In this document: positions 40,274 through 49,047 of the stretch, piece after piece
Numbering within the stretch: position 1 is the first letter of the stretch
How the letters are laid out: every line of letters starts with the position of its first letter
Origin: Phytophthora colocasiae
Taxonomy: Eukaryota; Oomycota; Peronosporomycetes; Peronosporales; Peronosporaceae
DNA length: 64,000 nt
Direction: 5' to 3'
Assembly (NCBI GenBank): GCA_018806915.1
Contig: JAGKQI010000075.1
Location: 724,898-788,897, forward strand
Notes under the pieces: model-generated
Database searches by the model: none
What the model was told of the DNA's origin: nothing
Seen by the model: only the letters and a program-made list of their open reading frames with translations
Made by a program: the position numbers and the translations under genes

Positions 40274-41668
40274 TTAGAGTTTGAACTGCTTCAACGTCGT
40301 AGGAGCTCCAATCCAATCACTAAAAGCCGCAAAGAATTGCTCTCGCCGATCGTTGTGAGTGATGCCAGCTGGTGTTGCCGAAAGCGCAGAGGGTGTTGGC
40401 AGGGATGCAGACAAAGGAACTGCTCGCTTGAGTTGAAGATAACCAAGAGAGTTTGAACCTTTCAACTGCGATTCCTGGCTCAGAATGTGATGAAAGGCAC
40501 GCAGCAAGTTCCTCTTTGCCAGACGTGAAGCCACTCTCTCCATAGCAACGCGATCCATCTTCGACGCCTTCTTCGCACCCTGCTTGAACCCCGTGGCTGC
40601 CATCAGAAACTCAAGCTCAAAGTTGTTGAAGAACTTTACTACGAACTTGTCTGCTTCTGTTGCTTTCTGCTTGTCAGTAGTTCCAGCTTGAGACCAATGA
40701 GATTCCCGGGTTGTCCAGTTGATTGCCAAGCTGGCTGGCGACAGATCAGCAGCTCTTCGACGGTTGAACATCTCGGAGACAACACACGTCGCACAGACCA
40801 ATTTGTCCCCCTGGATCAGAGCGTTGCGTTCTTCTAGTCGTTCACAAAGAGCCCGTCGCAACGCTTGCTTCTGCTTCACACTCGAGAGCGCTTGCGTATC
40901 TTCACTAACAACGATCGAACTGAGAAAAATGGGCTCAAACCATTGTAGTAACAGAGAACCCTGAAGTCCCAAGGCGTTCCACTTGGCCAATTTGTCAGAG
41001 CAACTCATGGACAGCGTCTGCTTGTCCAGTGGCAGATCCGATCGACCGGATTTCACACGTGCAATACCGACAGTTTGTGCGAACTTCTTGTCCGGTGTCG
41101 TGTCTTGGTGGTCACTTGATCTCTTCGCCCCAGTCAACCGCAACTCACTACGCTCCGTCTCGGCTCCTCTGGATGCTCGTTGTTGCACTAATTCATCAAC
41201 AACTTGTTGCTGTAACTCATAGATGGCTGCATCGCCACAGGGGGCTTCACTAATGAAGAGATGAAGTGAATACTGCGGCTTGAGCTTCAGCCGACTGGAC
41301 GTCGAATGTCGCTTGAAAATGGACTCATCGCTCAATTCCAGGTTGTTCTTCTGCCAATATAGTGCCTCGGTGTACAAATAACGGAGGAACGCACGTCTTA
41401 CCAGTACTTCAGCGTGGCAGTCGTTCACTACGAGGCCGTCGACGTTCAAGTCGCGTCGACCAAGACATTTGTTGCCTGTAGCAGCCGACAATACTCGGAA
41501 ACTGTCCTTGGACTCGTCATCTGACGTGCATAATACAATACCGGACAGTACCGTCCACTCCGAGACAGGGATCTTCTTCTGACACGGCGAGGAGCTCTCG
41601 AACCAGCGCAACACAGCTTGTGCTACACCTTCTGCGACGTGTGGTGATGGCATCTTGATGTCATTCAT
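40274..41668 (-). CDS. tRNA-specific adenosine deaminase ADAT1-like
   Basis: Single exon, 464 residues. It carries the ADEAMc zinc-site pattern: NDCHAEVLVRRAFLRYLY (His-Ala-Glu, about 83) for the first ligand and proton shuttle, LFISEAPCGDAAIYEL (Cys, about 142), and LSMSCSDKLAKWNALGLQGSLL (Cys, about 221). VLSAATGNKCLGRRDL also fits ADAT1 and ADAR, which need inositol hexakisphosphate. No double-stranded RNA-binding domain is present, so ADAT1, which makes inosine at tRNA-Ala A37, is the best call rather than ADAR. It sits 108 bases downstream of TMEM65 on the same strand and is tail-to-tail with the nucleotidyltransferase. Confidence 0.92.
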   Translation of the reverse strand: MNDIKMPSPHVAEGVAQAVLRWFESSSPCQKKIPVSEWTVLSGIVLCTSDDESKDSFRVLSAATGNKCLGRRDLNVDGLVVNDCHAEVLVRRAFLRYLYTEALYWQKNNLELSDESIFKRHSTSSRLKLKPQYSLHLFISEAPCGDAAIYELQQQVVDELVQQRASRGAETERSELRLTGAKRSSDHQDTTPDKKFAQTVGIARVKSGRSDLPLDKQTLSMSCSDKLAKWNALGLQGSLLLQWFEPIFLSSIVVSEDTQALSSVKQKQALRRALCERLEERNALIQGDKLVCATCVVSEMFNRRRAADLSPASLAINWTTRESHWSQAGTTDKQKATEADKFVVKFFNNFELEFLMAATGFKQGAKKASKMDRVAMERVASRLAKRNLLRAFHHILSQESQLKGSNSLGYLQLKRAVPLSASLPTPSALSATPAGITHNDRREQFFAAFSDWIGAPTTLKQFKL

Positions 41669-41776
41669 GTGGGTGAACTGAGTGACTACGAATGGTCCGA
41701 CCTACATGTGTACTCCAGTTGAATGTCTTCACTTGAACATTCACTTACAGAATTGCTACATTGCTAGATCCTAAAT

Positions 41777-42533
41777 CTATGTAGTGCTGTTAGAGGTGGG
41801 CTTGTCGTCTTTGGGTCTTGTTTCGAGGAACAGTAGTGGCACCATACCGAGTAGGCAACCGATGGTCACACCGATGGAGCTACCTGCGACCTTCGCTAGT
41901 CGAGTACTCTTGAGCAGCATCTGCAATTCAGCAGCATTAACACAGTATAAAGAGGGTGAGTAAATACACTGCAGTTCGCAAAGAGTTAGCAGTTCAAAGC
42001 TGTCGCACCTGTTCGCTGGTCAGTGCTGGCACAGGAAGTCCGATCCGCGCGCAGAAGTCCTCCACCACATTACCAAGTCCCAATCCAGCGATGTCCGAGA
42101 TTGTATTGCCAATACCAGCGGCAGCCATAGACGAGATGCCGAGCGACACACCCAGTGTGAGGTCGATGTAGTCACCAGCGAGGATCATGATGAAGTTGTC
42201 CACGAAACCGAAGCCGATGAACGGCAGCCCCATCTGCAACGCCACCATCTTCAGTTCCTGTGTCGTCGGAGCTGTCACCGCAGCAGTAGCCACTTCAGAC
42301 GTTGTAGTAGCCTTTGACGGGGCTTTGCGCACAGATTCCAGAGCTCTGGACAAGTTTCGAGACGTGGAAGGCGACAGCAGCGTGCTCAATCGCTGCGCCG
42401 CCTCAGGGTCCGTCTTCAGTGTCATCTCTAGGTCCCGCAATAGCGCCGTGTTGTTTATAGGAGACTTCGAATGGAACGCATTTACACGGCCGATAGCGCC
42501 ACGACGAGCGAGTCGGAGACCAAGCATGGTCAC
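41777..42533 (-). CDS. TMEM65-family mitochondrial inner membrane protein
   Basis: Exons complement(41777..41920, 42009..42533), 222 residues. The 88-bp intron (GTGCGA...TTGCAG) joins LTSEQ to MLLKSTRLAKVAG. The N terminus MTMLGLRLARRGAIGRVNAFHSK is a mitochondrial presequence. The conserved core GFGFVDNFIMILAGDYIDLTLGVSLGISSMAAAGIGNTISDIAGLGLGNVVE forms two membrane helices with the family's GN-SD motif. The second exon adds the third helix (GVTIGCLLGMVPLLF), which the single long frame lacks. TMEM65 is a mitochondrial inner-membrane protein linked in animals to sodium/calcium handling. It is divergent from RpiA, 191 bases apart. Confidence 0.9.
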
Positions 42534-42724
42534 CTGAAGTTTTTAGTCGATTGTGGTAATTTTTGCATCTCAAAGGTTTATCTAAATCGCTATGAATTAA
42601 GACAATTCGTTCAAGTACGTCAGCAGCGCAATCAGCCGCAAGTTGTTGATGTGCCACAGCCAGTGAGTACCAACTTGAGGCTGGGCATTCTCTATTTTGA
42701 CGCAGACGTCGCACCAACCAGAAC

Positions 42725-43517
42725 ATGCTGAGCCCCATTGAACAGTCCAAGCGCACCGTACGATGCCTACAGACTCGTTGTGTAGCTGGAACCTTGTGTT
42801 AATTTGTTGTTTTTATTGTGAGTACAGGCAGCACGTCAAGCTGTGGATGAATACGTGCAGAACGGCTTCGTCGTGGGCGTTGGCAGTGGTTCCACCGTCG
42901 TTTACGCTGCTGAACGTCTTGGAGAACTCGTCAAAGAGCAGAAATTGACTGGAATCAAGTGCATCCCCACATCCTTCCAAGCCAAGCAGCTTATTGCCCA
43001 GCACAAGCTCACACTGACCAGTCTGGACGAGAGCCCCGTGATCGATTTGACAATTGATGGAGCTGACGAAGTGGACCTGCAGCTCAACTGCATCAAGGGA
43101 GGAGGTGGCTGCCAGTTGCAGGAGAAGATTGTGGCCTTCGCTGCCAAGAAGTTCGTTGTCATTGCCGACTACCGCAAAGAATCCAAGCAGCTCGGTGAGC
43201 AGTGGACCCAGGGAGTTCCTGTTGAGGTCATTCCCATGGCTTACGTGCCACTCATGAACAAGATGGAGAAGGAGTTTGGTGGCAAGCCTGTGCTTCGTAT
43301 GGCCAAGTGCAAGGCTGGTCCTGTGGTCACGGACAATGGCAATTTTGTACTGGACGTCAACTTTGGCGTGATCAGCGACCCGAAGACGCTCTGCGATCGT
43401 CTCAAGCTGCTGCCTGGTGTTGTGGAGGTCGGTCTCTTCTGCGGAATGGCGGAGAAGGCCTTCTTTGGACAGACAGACGGCTCGTTCACGACACGGGTGA
43501 CCGAGAAGTCTGCTTAG
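42725..43517 (+). CDS. Ribose-5-phosphate isomerase A
   Basis: Exons 42725..42757 and 42828..43517, 240 residues. A very short first exon (11 codons, MLSPIEQSKRT) is joined by a 70-bp intron (GTACGA...GTACAG) to AARQAVDEYVQNGFVVGVGSGSTVVYAAERL. RpiA motifs are GVGSGSTV (about 28-35, phosphate loop), DLTIDGADEVD (about 84-94, with catalytic Asp residues) and IKGGGGCQLQEKIVA (about 99-113, with catalytic Glu and Lys nearby). It interconverts ribose 5-phosphate and ribulose 5-phosphate in the non-oxidative pentose phosphate pathway. Without the first exon there is no ATG, only an internal GTG. Confidence 0.94.
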
Positions 43518-43699
43518 ACTGTTGTGCCCTACTCTTCCTGAAGTTGAGCTATCTTGAAAAGGAAGGAATACAGTATCACTTACTTGATTTGCAAGGTTGT
43601 ATTCTTTGGACTTTGCGGTAAGCTCTAACATGCAGCACTATGAATGGAAGATATCAAGTTCGTCGCTGGATGTCAGCAAGGCGCTGGCAACGAGGGCAT

Positions 43700-45255
43700 C
43701 TATTCGCTGCCATCGCTCTGCTTCAGGAAGTGCTCAAGGCGTACTTGACGAAGGACATCGTACTGTCCATCGGCGTCGACTGCAGTTCGGACTTGGCGTG
43801 ACGCCAACGTGCCATCCGGGTAACGGTGAGCGTAGAAGCAGCTCGATCCGAATGGACAGGTCCCCCTACGTAATTCAGCAGCAGAGAAGCATGTGAGCAA
43901 TAAAGTCACAGAGCAGCAAGTTTGCGCTTAGTGGTTGACATACCTTCCTTCGTCGAAGTGACGGCACGGAATTCCGGAGAGATTTTGCTGTTGGTGTGAA
44001 AGAAACAGTAAGTGTCCGTTAAAGTACCACATATTGCCATTATGATCACGTACCCGGTACACATCGATGAGTATTCTCTTGCGCTCGGGCTTCGTAACCA
44101 TTCTACTGGATGGAATGATGAACTTCGTCTCCACACGACACACAGGGCATTGACGTACAGTCTGCTTCGGCTGATCTTCACTGCTTCGCCAGTTGCGCAG
44201 GCACGTCAGGCAAAAGGAGTGGTTGCATCCAGACAACAGTCCAAAGCGTTCGCCCTTTTTAATAATATTCTCGTAGCAAATTCCACACTCCAGTTCCTGG
44301 GATAGACGGATCTCCTCGCCCATTGCAAGCATTTCCTCCTCGCTTTCAACACGCTCGGGCAGTGCGTGCGCGTAGAAGCATGTGTCACCATACCTGCACA
44401 AACCTTGCAAAAAGAATGTGCAGATTTTTCTGCGTACGGAAACAATCCACAATAGTTCAGTCACGTATCCAAACCCATTCAGGAATTATCCCATAAATAC
44501 AAACGTACGGAGGTGCAGGGCGCTCTTCATCGAATGATAGCGGTCGGTTTTTTGCGTTCTTCTTTGTTACCTCCATATAGGACTCCTTCGGCATTGGGGG
44601 GACAGAATCAGCCACAGCATCCTCAAACTCACCAGGAGCTCCATAGTAGTATAATTCTGTAATAAACCACAGCACAATATATCGTAAAAACTTTCAAACT
44701 CTCCAAAACGTTTGATAACAGCAAACCTTCTTCTTTGGAGATAAAATCCTTGAGCTCCGTCACATCTTCATTATCCTTGTCCTCTTCGCCGGACGTTTCT
44801 GGATCAGGACTGGTCACTTTCTCTTCTTCTGTATGTTGGTCTGGTGTAGAGGTCCCTTCTGTCTGCGCTTCAGCCTTGTCGTTGCCCTTGGACTCCTCTT
44901 TCTTCACTACGTGCAAGTACGGACACTTGTCCCCGTTGGAGCAGTCTCCGTAATTAAAGAATTTACACGGAACCTTGTAAGAGCCCGCCGCAACTGTTTT
45001 CTCGCCCGTACTGGAACTCACACGAGTTGCAGCCGCTTGAGCCTTCGCTGAATGTGAAAACTTGCACTCTCGACCAGCAGTGCACGTTCCACGCAGGAAA
45101 AACTTACAGGGTAGTGGACTCACAGCCAAATCCTCGCGCTGAGCGTGGAAGAACTTACAGCTGCTGCCATTGCGGCACTTCCCAGCAGCGAAGAAGGAGC
45201 ACGGAGTCTTCTTCTTCGCTCCAGAACTGCCCGACGCGGTCGAGTGCGTGGACAT
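43700..45255 (-). CDS. Makorin-type RING E3 ubiquitin ligase with CCCH zinc fingers
   Basis: Five exons: complement(43700..43865, 43944..43987, 44054..44429, 44509..44656, 44727..45255), 420 residues; all phases agree and donors are GTTTGC, GTACGT, GTACGT and GTATGT. Order: three CCCH fingers (PCSFFAAGKCRNGSSCKFFH, PCKFFLRGTCTAGRECKFSH, PCKFFNYGDCSNGDKCPYLH), an acidic linker, a fourth CCCH (ICTFFLQGLCRYGDTCFYAH), then a C3HC4 RING (CGICYENIIKKGERFG...CNHSFCLTCL...CPVCR). A last finger ([22 protein letters not shown]) is assembled across the 44-bp fourth exon. This CCCH-RING-CCCH layout is diagnostic of makorins, RNA-binding E3 ligases involved in translational quality control. No single frame covers more than one piece, so the gene would be fragmented in a simple ORF call. 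Confidence 0.92.
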
Positions 45256-45287
45256 CTTTTGCCTATGATGACAGTTCGAAAATGGCT

Positions 45288-45296
45288 GGGAATGAA
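45288..45296 (-). promoter_or_regulatory. Initiator-like motif upstream of makorin
   Basis: On the minus strand GCTTCATTCCC matches the oomycete initiator core (TCATTYY), 33-41 bases upstream of the makorin ATG. Confidence 0.4.
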
Positions 45297-45335
45297 GCTG
45301 TGACTATAAATTGATTGGTGGAAATGAACAGATAT

Positions 45336-45376
45336 TAGCCAATGAAGGGTACAGAGTCTGTACCCTTCATTGGCTA
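45336..45376. repeat. Perfect 41-bp palindrome (20-1-20)
   Basis: Arms 45336-45355 and 45357-45376 are exact reverse complements around a central G. The left arm begins TAGCCAATGAAGGG. It lies 81 bases upstream of the makorin start, next to a second hairpin at 45402-45432. Confidence 0.95.
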
Positions 45377-45401
45377 TTGTACTACAGACTACATGGTTAC
45401 T

Positions 45402-45432
45402 AATGTAGCCATCTACTAGACATGGCTACATT
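45402..45432. repeat. Inverted repeat, 11-bp arms, 9-base loop
   Basis: AATGTAGCCAT (45402-45412) and its exact complement (45422-45432) flank a 9-base loop, 25 bases beyond the 41-bp palindrome. The region up to the 3' end of the bZIP at 45727 has no coding signal. Confidence 0.8.
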
Positions 45433-45726
45433 TTCAGAAGGTGATGTAGTCCATTTCAAACTAACATGTCTTCAAGACGGACGATTTAGCCAATACTTTG
45501 ACGTTGTATATTGAGAGCGGGTGAGGTGCACACGGCCGCGATGCAATTTGTTTCTGCTTTTTGAATGACAGGAAATGTACCTGCAGTGGCTTCCAATTTG
45601 TTGATTGAGATCAACACATGCACACAAATTGAAGAGTTTGGGTCTGACGCGGCGGTTGCTTGTTCTTGAAAGCTGCGTCGAGTGAAGGTAAAAGTTGAGG
45701 ATTTGCAACGCGCGATGAAGCGTGTC

Positions 45727-47478
45727 CTATACGCTCAGCGGGTGCATGGCTTCACTTTCCCATCGGAGCATACCGAACATCGCCTCATTCGCCAGCTGAT
45801 TCAGCACCTTGTCATCCTTCTCGCCCTTAACATCGTAGTAGCCCAGAAAGTGAGCCTTCCAAGGCGACGTCTCGTTCTCACCACCAACAAACATCCAGCC
45901 TTGACACTCTTCACCACGGATGCAGTTCTCGGCAGCTTCAGTCTGGACAGTAATGGATTTGAGGCCAATATAGTAGTCATCACCATCACGCAAACGGAAC
46001 GCCACCGAGATAAACTCGCGGTCCGACAGGTCCGACGCAACGGATGCGATGCGGTGGACCACAACAATATCGTCTGTCACCTTCTGCAGAATACGGAACT
46101 GCTTCACGTCTGGGTAAATTCGCTTGCATTTCTCAGGAGACGTGATGATGTCCCATGAAGCATTCGCCACTTCGCGGATGTTCTTGTCACTGATTGAGCG
46201 CATGGCACGGAAGTTCAGACAAGTACTCGCAGCCCACAGCTCCGTCTTCCAACCCATCGCGTAACACACATTCGTCTTCGAGTTCACAGAAGGACCGAAC
46301 GTCTTCAACTCGTTGTACGCGTGACGCACAGCTTCGTGGCACAAGTTCAGGTCAACCACCAGCGTAGGACCCTTCAGAGGGTTCATCTGGTCGCTGATCC
46401 ACATCGGGACACCAGCAATCTTCTTGCGGTCCACATCACGGCAGTCACTCGGCAGCGCGTTCAGGCCGTACTGAATCATGCGAGCAAAGTTCTCGTGCTG
46501 CAACAACTGCTCCTTCAGCTTGTTGTTGTCTTTGCGCAGAGTCTGAACCGTCTGCATCTGCTTCTCGTATGCCTCCGTCAGCGCCTGCTCGCTCATGCCA
46601 GCCATCTGAGAGCACTGCTCCGTCAGATCACCGCCAATGATGCGGATCTGCTCCTTCAGCTCTGCGATACGGTCACGCAAGAAACTCTCCTCGTCCTTCT
46701 GTTTTTTACGACGACGACGCGAGGCGTAGCGTACCTGCTGGCGACGACGCTCCTTTTTCTTCTGAGCGTCATCTTCGCCCATGTTGGCTTCGTCGTCGCT
46801 GCTACCACCATTGTTGCTGGACGTTGTTAGTGCGCGAGAACTAGTTGAAGCTTTAGAAGTCGTTGACGTAGGTACGATCGCACTAGGGGCGACAGGTACC
46901 TGTCGGGCTTGAGCGGGTGGAGCTGACATCGAAGCGCCAAGACCACCGAGGGATCCGAGGCTAGAAGACGATGGAGCACCCATATTAGCCTGTTGCATGC
47001 CGACCCCAGTTGGAGCCATCTGGTTCATGTGCATGGAGTTATTCATTCCTTGCTGCATGGGTGGCGCTTGGCTAGTCATGGGCATTCCCTGAGTCCTTCC
47101 AGGCTGAAGATTTGGGGCTTGAGAGTGCGGTGGCATCATGTGCTGTTGGTCGTACATGTGTCCAGACATTTGTCCGAGATGTTGCTGTTGCTGGGCACCG
47201 AGACCTGTGGGGTCGTTACCTAAAGCGCCAAGAAGGTCGTCCACGAAACGCGGGTCGTCCTCAGGCGCCACCATACCAGGCTGCTGCATGAGGCCAGTCA
47301 TGCCTCCGTGTTGCTGGTGCATAGTAGGAGGCGGGTGATACAGTCCGTTGTTCATTGGTAGCGGGTCGAACATCATGTCCTGCATACCGTAGTGCTGTTG
47401 CATCCCTGGCTGTTGCATCCCATTGGCCATCCCCTGCCGCCCGCCAGGCATACCGTACGGGTTATTACGCTGGTCCAT
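45727..47478 (-). CDS. bZIP transcription factor (tandem copy 1)
   Basis: Single exon, 583 residues. The N terminus (about 1-230) is rich in Met, Gln, Gly and Pro (MDQRNNPYGMPGG, MMFDPLPM). The basic region is RRRQQVRYASRRRRKKQK (about 243-260), preceded by an acidic DDEANMGEDD. Counting back from the zipper leucines, the invariant Asn position is Val, a substitution reported for oomycete bZIPs. A leucine/isoleucine zipper and a coiled coil follow. The C-terminal domain (about 330-570, GLNALPSDCRDVDRKKIAGVPMWISDQMNPLKGP..., FLGYYDVKGEKDDKVLNQLANEAMFGMLRWE) matches the paralogue at 49048-50862 almost residue for residue. The start is aligned with that paralogue; a small upstream exon is possible because a splice-acceptor-like CTTGTAG lies 11-17 bases before the ATG. 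Confidence 0.9.
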   Translation of the reverse strand: MDQRNNPYGMPGGRQGMANGMQQPGMQQHYGMQDMMFDPLPMNNGLYHPPPTMHQQHGGMTGLMQQPGMVAPEDDPRFVDDLLGALGNDPTGLGAQQQQHLGQMSGHMYDQQHMMPPHSQAPNLQPGRTQGMPMTSQAPPMQQGMNNSMHMNQMAPTGVGMQQANMGAPSSSSLGSLGGLGASMSAPPAQARQVPVAPSAIVPTSTTSKASTSSRALTTSSNNGGSSDDEANMGEDDAQKKKERRRQQVRYASRRRRKKQKDEESFLRDRIAELKEQIRIIGGDLTEQCSQMAGMSEQALTEAYEKQMQTVQTLRKDNNKLKEQLLQHENFARMIQYGLNALPSDCRDVDRKKIAGVPMWISDQMNPLKGPTLVVDLNLCHEAVRHAYNELKTFGPSVNSKTNVCYAMGWKTELWAASTCLNFRAMRSISDKNIREVANASWDIITSPEKCKRIYPDVKQFRILQKVTDDIVVVHRIASVASDLSDREFISVAFRLRDGDDYYIGLKSITVQTEAAENCIRGEECQGWMFVGGENETSPWKAHFLGYYDVKGEKDDKVLNQLANEAMFGMLRWESEAMHPLSV

Positions 47479-47821
47479 CGAGTCTGCTACAAGGCACAGA
47501 GGGGATTAAAGACTGGGGGGCTTAATTAACAGCTTACGTCGACAGAGCGAGGTTCTCCTTTTCTCGAAGCTGGCAGATTGGTATGTGCCTGCTTCCTCCC
47601 TTCTCCCGCTTCTGAGCGGCAACAATTTCGCAGAGTTTTAGCCAATGGATGAGAGAAAGAAACCTAACCGCAGAGAGAGGAGAGCCGGTCAAAGTTTCGA
47701 CAGAATATGTTACCGTCACTGACTAAAAAGCTGTGCTGAAAGCGCTCGACTGGAGGAACGGACACGACAAAGTCCTCCGTGGGAATGGATATCAAGAAGC
47801 CCAACGTTGATATTGATACTG
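47479..47821. other. Short spacer upstream of bZIP copy 1
   Basis: Leader/promoter of bZIP copy 1 and downstream end of the next minus-strand gene. Nothing distinctive was recognised. Confidence 0.4.
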
Positions 47822-48690
47822 TTAAAAGTATTTGTTCTGCAGGAAGTCCTTCAAAGCTGTCTCCATGACGCTGCCAACGCACGCCATTTGCTCATCCTTC
47901 CGTCCATGACACATAAAAACGAAACGATGTGTCCTCCTTGGCATCAGCTCAGCCTCAACATCGAGAAAAAGACCGTGCAGCCAGTATTCGACTTGCGCCG
48001 GTGAAACCAGTCTTGGGTTTCCAGGCATTGAGGGCTGCTGCATACACGTACTGAATTGAGTGCGTTGGTCCTCCGCTCCACTTGGACGTCTACGCAGACT
48101 CTGAAAACATTACAAGTGTAACTCTTCTAAATGGGTATAGACCGTCCAGTTTATTGACAATCTGGCTCTACCTGTCGACCCGGGTCGAACGCTATTATCG
48201 TAGGATGGATGAACCGTGGTGTGCGGTGTCGTCTCCGGAATATGCTACATATCGCGCTCAAGTCTAGGCAGCACGTTTGAGGATGAAAACCTATTTCAGA
48301 AAGAGTATAAGTTATCCGCACGTGCACCTTGTGTTGCCTTCCAAGAGCACTTCTGGGAATGAGCATGGTAAACAAGTACTTCTTGCGGTGCTCTGCATGT
48401 AACGAGACGCAGGTAATGGCATCGTCGATTCTATTACGGTCTGCGGCGCCTGCAAGCACAAGATCGTCATCGATTGGTGAGCAAGCGAGGCGTAAATCCA
48501 TCCGACCACCTAAACTGTAGACGAATGCCGTCATGTGAAGCGCCAGCATTGCAGTCGCCTTTTGTTGTGTCAGCAGCAAATTATTTCGCGTTCTTTGCTT
48601 GATCTGTGGCACTTGGTCGTCAGCGCTGCGGATGTTGATTACAGAGATCGCAGCACCACAAGCAAAGAATACTGACTGCCCGGGAACCAC
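47822..48690 (-). CDS. Possible multi-exon gene of unknown function
   Basis: Two minus-strand pieces look coding but are not joined in one frame. Upstream piece (about 48330-48690): SVFFACGAAISVINIRSADDQVPQIKQRTRNN, TQQKATAMLALHMTAFVYSLGG, and later LFTMLIPRSALGRQHKVH. Downstream piece (47822-48100): it starts behind an acceptor-like TTTTCAG and reads GNPRLVSPAQVEYWLHGLFLDVEAELMPRRTHRFVFMCHGR..., ending METALKDFLQNKYF. The first resembles beta-propeller strands weakly. I could not name the family, find a convincing start (the long frame begins at a GTG) or settle the intron. It is either a real gene with at least three exons or a decaying one. It lies between the two tandem bZIPs, on their strand. 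Confidence 0.35.
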
Positions 48691-49047
48691 TCCGCATCAA
48701 CAGGCATCATCAGTTCACCAACCTCCACGGATCGGGTGAATATGTACTGTTGCCGGGCCCTCTTCGCAAATGTACGCACATGACTGTATTCGCACTGCTG
48801 ATTTTGATAATTACCACAACTACGAAGAGGACCACAGTTTTTCTGGTTTTTTATATATTTTCACACAGCGTACTCAAACTCCCAGCACAACAACGAAGTG
48901 CACTGGTACGATGTCGGTCTACAGCATCTGCACCGACAGTGAGACCCGTATTACGTTGCCACAAGGTGTGGCCCACAACCTATACCAATCCTTAACATCC
49001 GCTTCCCTGGCGCCCATCAGGCCACAAAGGGGGAATAAACGGCTGCT
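48691..49047. other. Intergenic, no gene recognised
   Basis: Spacer upstream of the unresolved gene and downstream of bZIP copy 2. No strong coding signal. Confidence 0.4.
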
